Of a stretch of 64,000 bases of DNA, positions 62,934 through 64,000 are shown one piece after another. Position numbers and translations under genes: made by a program. The stretch comes from Planctomycetota bacterium (GTDB taxonomy: Bacteria; Planctomycetota; UBA8742; UBA2392). How positions within the stretch are numbered: position 1 is the stretch's first letter; the number at the start of each line of letters is the position of its first letter. Below the pieces are notes generated by a model that saw only the letters and a program-made list of their open reading frames with translations, ran no database searches and was not told where the DNA came from. The DNA is taken from the NCBI GenBank assembly GCA_019186845.1, contig JABARW010000022.1, positions 30,896 through 94,895 on the forward strand, given 5' to 3'.

Positions 62934-64000
62934 ACAAGCCGGAAGCCAGCACGGACACACGGGTGACGGAAGCTCCCAAGGAGCGCAAGAAGGTCGAGGG
63001 TGAGTATGAGGCCAACGACCTGATCAAGCTGGAAGGCCTCGAAGGCATCCGCAAGCGCCCTGACATGTACATCGGCGGGCGTGACGTGAACGGCCTGCAT
63101 CACCTCGTGTTCGAGATCGTGGCAAACTCCGTGGACGAAGCTCTGGCGGGGCGGTGCAACCATATCACCGTCGAGATTCACAAGGACGGCTCCTGCACCG
63201 TGACCGACGACGGCAACGGCATTCCCGTCGGCATCAACAAGCAGACGGGAAAACCCGGCGTCGAGATGGTGCTTTCCGACCTGCACGCCGGCGGCAAGTT
63301 CGAGGGCAAGGCATACAACACGGCCGGCGGCCTGCACGGCATCGGCCTCAAGGCCGTTAACGCATGCTCGGCCTGGACGCGCGTGACCGTGTGGCAGGGC
63401 GGCAAGGAACATGTGATCGAGTTTTCGCGCGGCAAGAAGACGGCCGACCTGAAGGTCGTTGATAAGGCCGACCACACGGGCACGCGCGTCGCCTTTCTTC
63501 CCGACGACCAGATTTTTGACACACGCGAATTCAAGCTGCCGTTGATTGCCTCGCGCCTGCGCGAACTGGCCTTCCTGTGCAAGGGCATCCACATCAAACT
63601 CGTGGACCACCGCGACGAAGAGCGCAAGGAAGAGCTGTTCCACTTCCAGGAGGGCATCAAGGAGTTCGTGGCCTGGCATAACCGCAACAAGACGCGCATC
63701 CATGACGACGTGGTCTATTCCCACAAGATCGTGAACGAGGGTCAGCCCGACGAGGTCGAGGTCGAGGTCGCCTTCCAGTGGACCGAGGGCGAAGGCGAGA
63801 TGCCCTCGCACACCTACGGCAACTACATCAACAATCCCTTCGGTGGCACGCACCTCACCGGGTTCCGCAAGGGCCTGACGCGCGGCATGTCGCGCTACAT
63901 CACCCGCTACATGGAGCAGAAGGGTAAGAACAAGAAGGGCGATGTCGTTCGCACGGGCGAGGACTATCGCGAGGGCCTGTTCGGGGTTATCAGGGCCAAG
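62930..64000 (+). CDS. gyrB: DNA gyrase subunit B, 5' part
   Basis: GHKL ATPase subunit of type II topoisomerase; 357 codons are visible and the gene runs off the right edge. Motifs are 'LEGIRKRPDMYIGG', EIVANSVDEALAG (catalytic Glu and Asn), VTDDGNGIPVG, and GGLHGIGLKAVNACS in place of the usual GGLHGVGVSVVNALS. The latter spelling, with Ile and Lys-Ala, is a little unusual for GyrB and is closer to some ParE-like proteins, so ParE remains possible. AGGGA precedes the ATG, which overlaps the DUF721 stop. Confidence 0.88.
   Translation, partial: MNKPEASTDTRVTEAPKERKKVEGEYEANDLIKLEGLEGIRKRPDMYIGGRDVNGLHHLVFEIVANSVDEALAGRCNHITVEIHKDGSCTVTDDGNGIPVGINKQTGKPGVEMVLSDLHAGGKFEGKAYNTAGGLHGIGLKAVNACSAWTRVTVWQGGKEHVIEFSRGKKTADLKVVDKADHTGTRVAFLPDDQIFDTREFKLPLIASRLRELAFLCKGIHIKLVDHRDEERKEELFHFQEGIKEFVAWHNRNKTRIHDDVVYSHKIVNEGQPDEVEVEVAFQWTEGEGEMPSHTYGNYINNPFGGTHLTGFRKGLTRGMSRYITRYMEQKGKNKKGDVVRTGEDYREGLFGVIRAK

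Overview
The window is GC-rich bacterial chromosome, densely coded on both strands. The kinase with a DWG motif in place of DFG, the right-handed beta-helix and choice-of-anchor secreted proteins, the toroid-repeat secreted protein, the VgrG/DUF2169/pentapeptide cluster and the CPA2 antiporters together suggest a Planctomycetota-like or similar environmental bacterium. This is an inference from gene families; no phylogenetic marker was compared. The DUF721-gyrB pair at the right edge suggests core chromosome near the usual dnaA/gyrB neighbourhood.

Left third (1-25 kb): an anchored surface protein; a minus-strand run moaA, amidohydrolase, serS, nadB; and, divergent from it, a tightly overlapping three-gene operon that looks like a nitric-oxide or nitrosative-stress module (NnrS-like membrane protein carrying DUF1858/ScdA_N-type modules, an FmdE-like protein, a hemerythrin). 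Then come an XRE-TPR regulator, a large choice-of-anchor D surface protein, a secreted gluzincin peptidase with a companion membrane protein, an M19 dipeptidase, TPR and toroid-repeat proteins, and nadA. NadA and NadB are both here, so both steps from aspartate to quinolinate are covered.

Middle (25-43 kb): a radical SAM/SPASM protein faces a lower-GC accessory segment. That segment holds a secreted protein behind a promoter with a G9 tract in its spacer, and a paralogue of the first surface protein. Both are interrupted only by in-frame TAG codons. Next is a beta-helix surface protein, then an ABC-type operon ending in a deiodinase-like thioredoxin-fold protein whose active-site residue is encoded by TGA: a probable selenoprotein with a candidate bacterial SECIS hairpin. 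Housekeeping genes follow (rpsU, a Crp/Fnr regulator, ybaB, dnaX, radA), with an ECF sigma factor and a membrane regulator with a duplicated anti-sigma-like domain.

Right third (43-64 kb): a six-gene operon led by a VgrG spike with DUF2169, pentapeptide, DUF3540 and DUF4150 partners but no other type VI secretion components. Divergent from it is a 1.5 kb-codon membrane Ser/Thr kinase with TPR and PDZ-like regions. Then two tandem paralogous CPA2 cation/proton antiporters, a third divergent one, tRNA-Ser(GGA) with its own promoter and terminator, a DciA-like DUF721 gene and the 5' part of gyrB.

The most interesting observations are the selenoprotein, the G-tract promoter, the amber-interrupted genes, the split RIC/NnrS operon and the orphan VgrG island.
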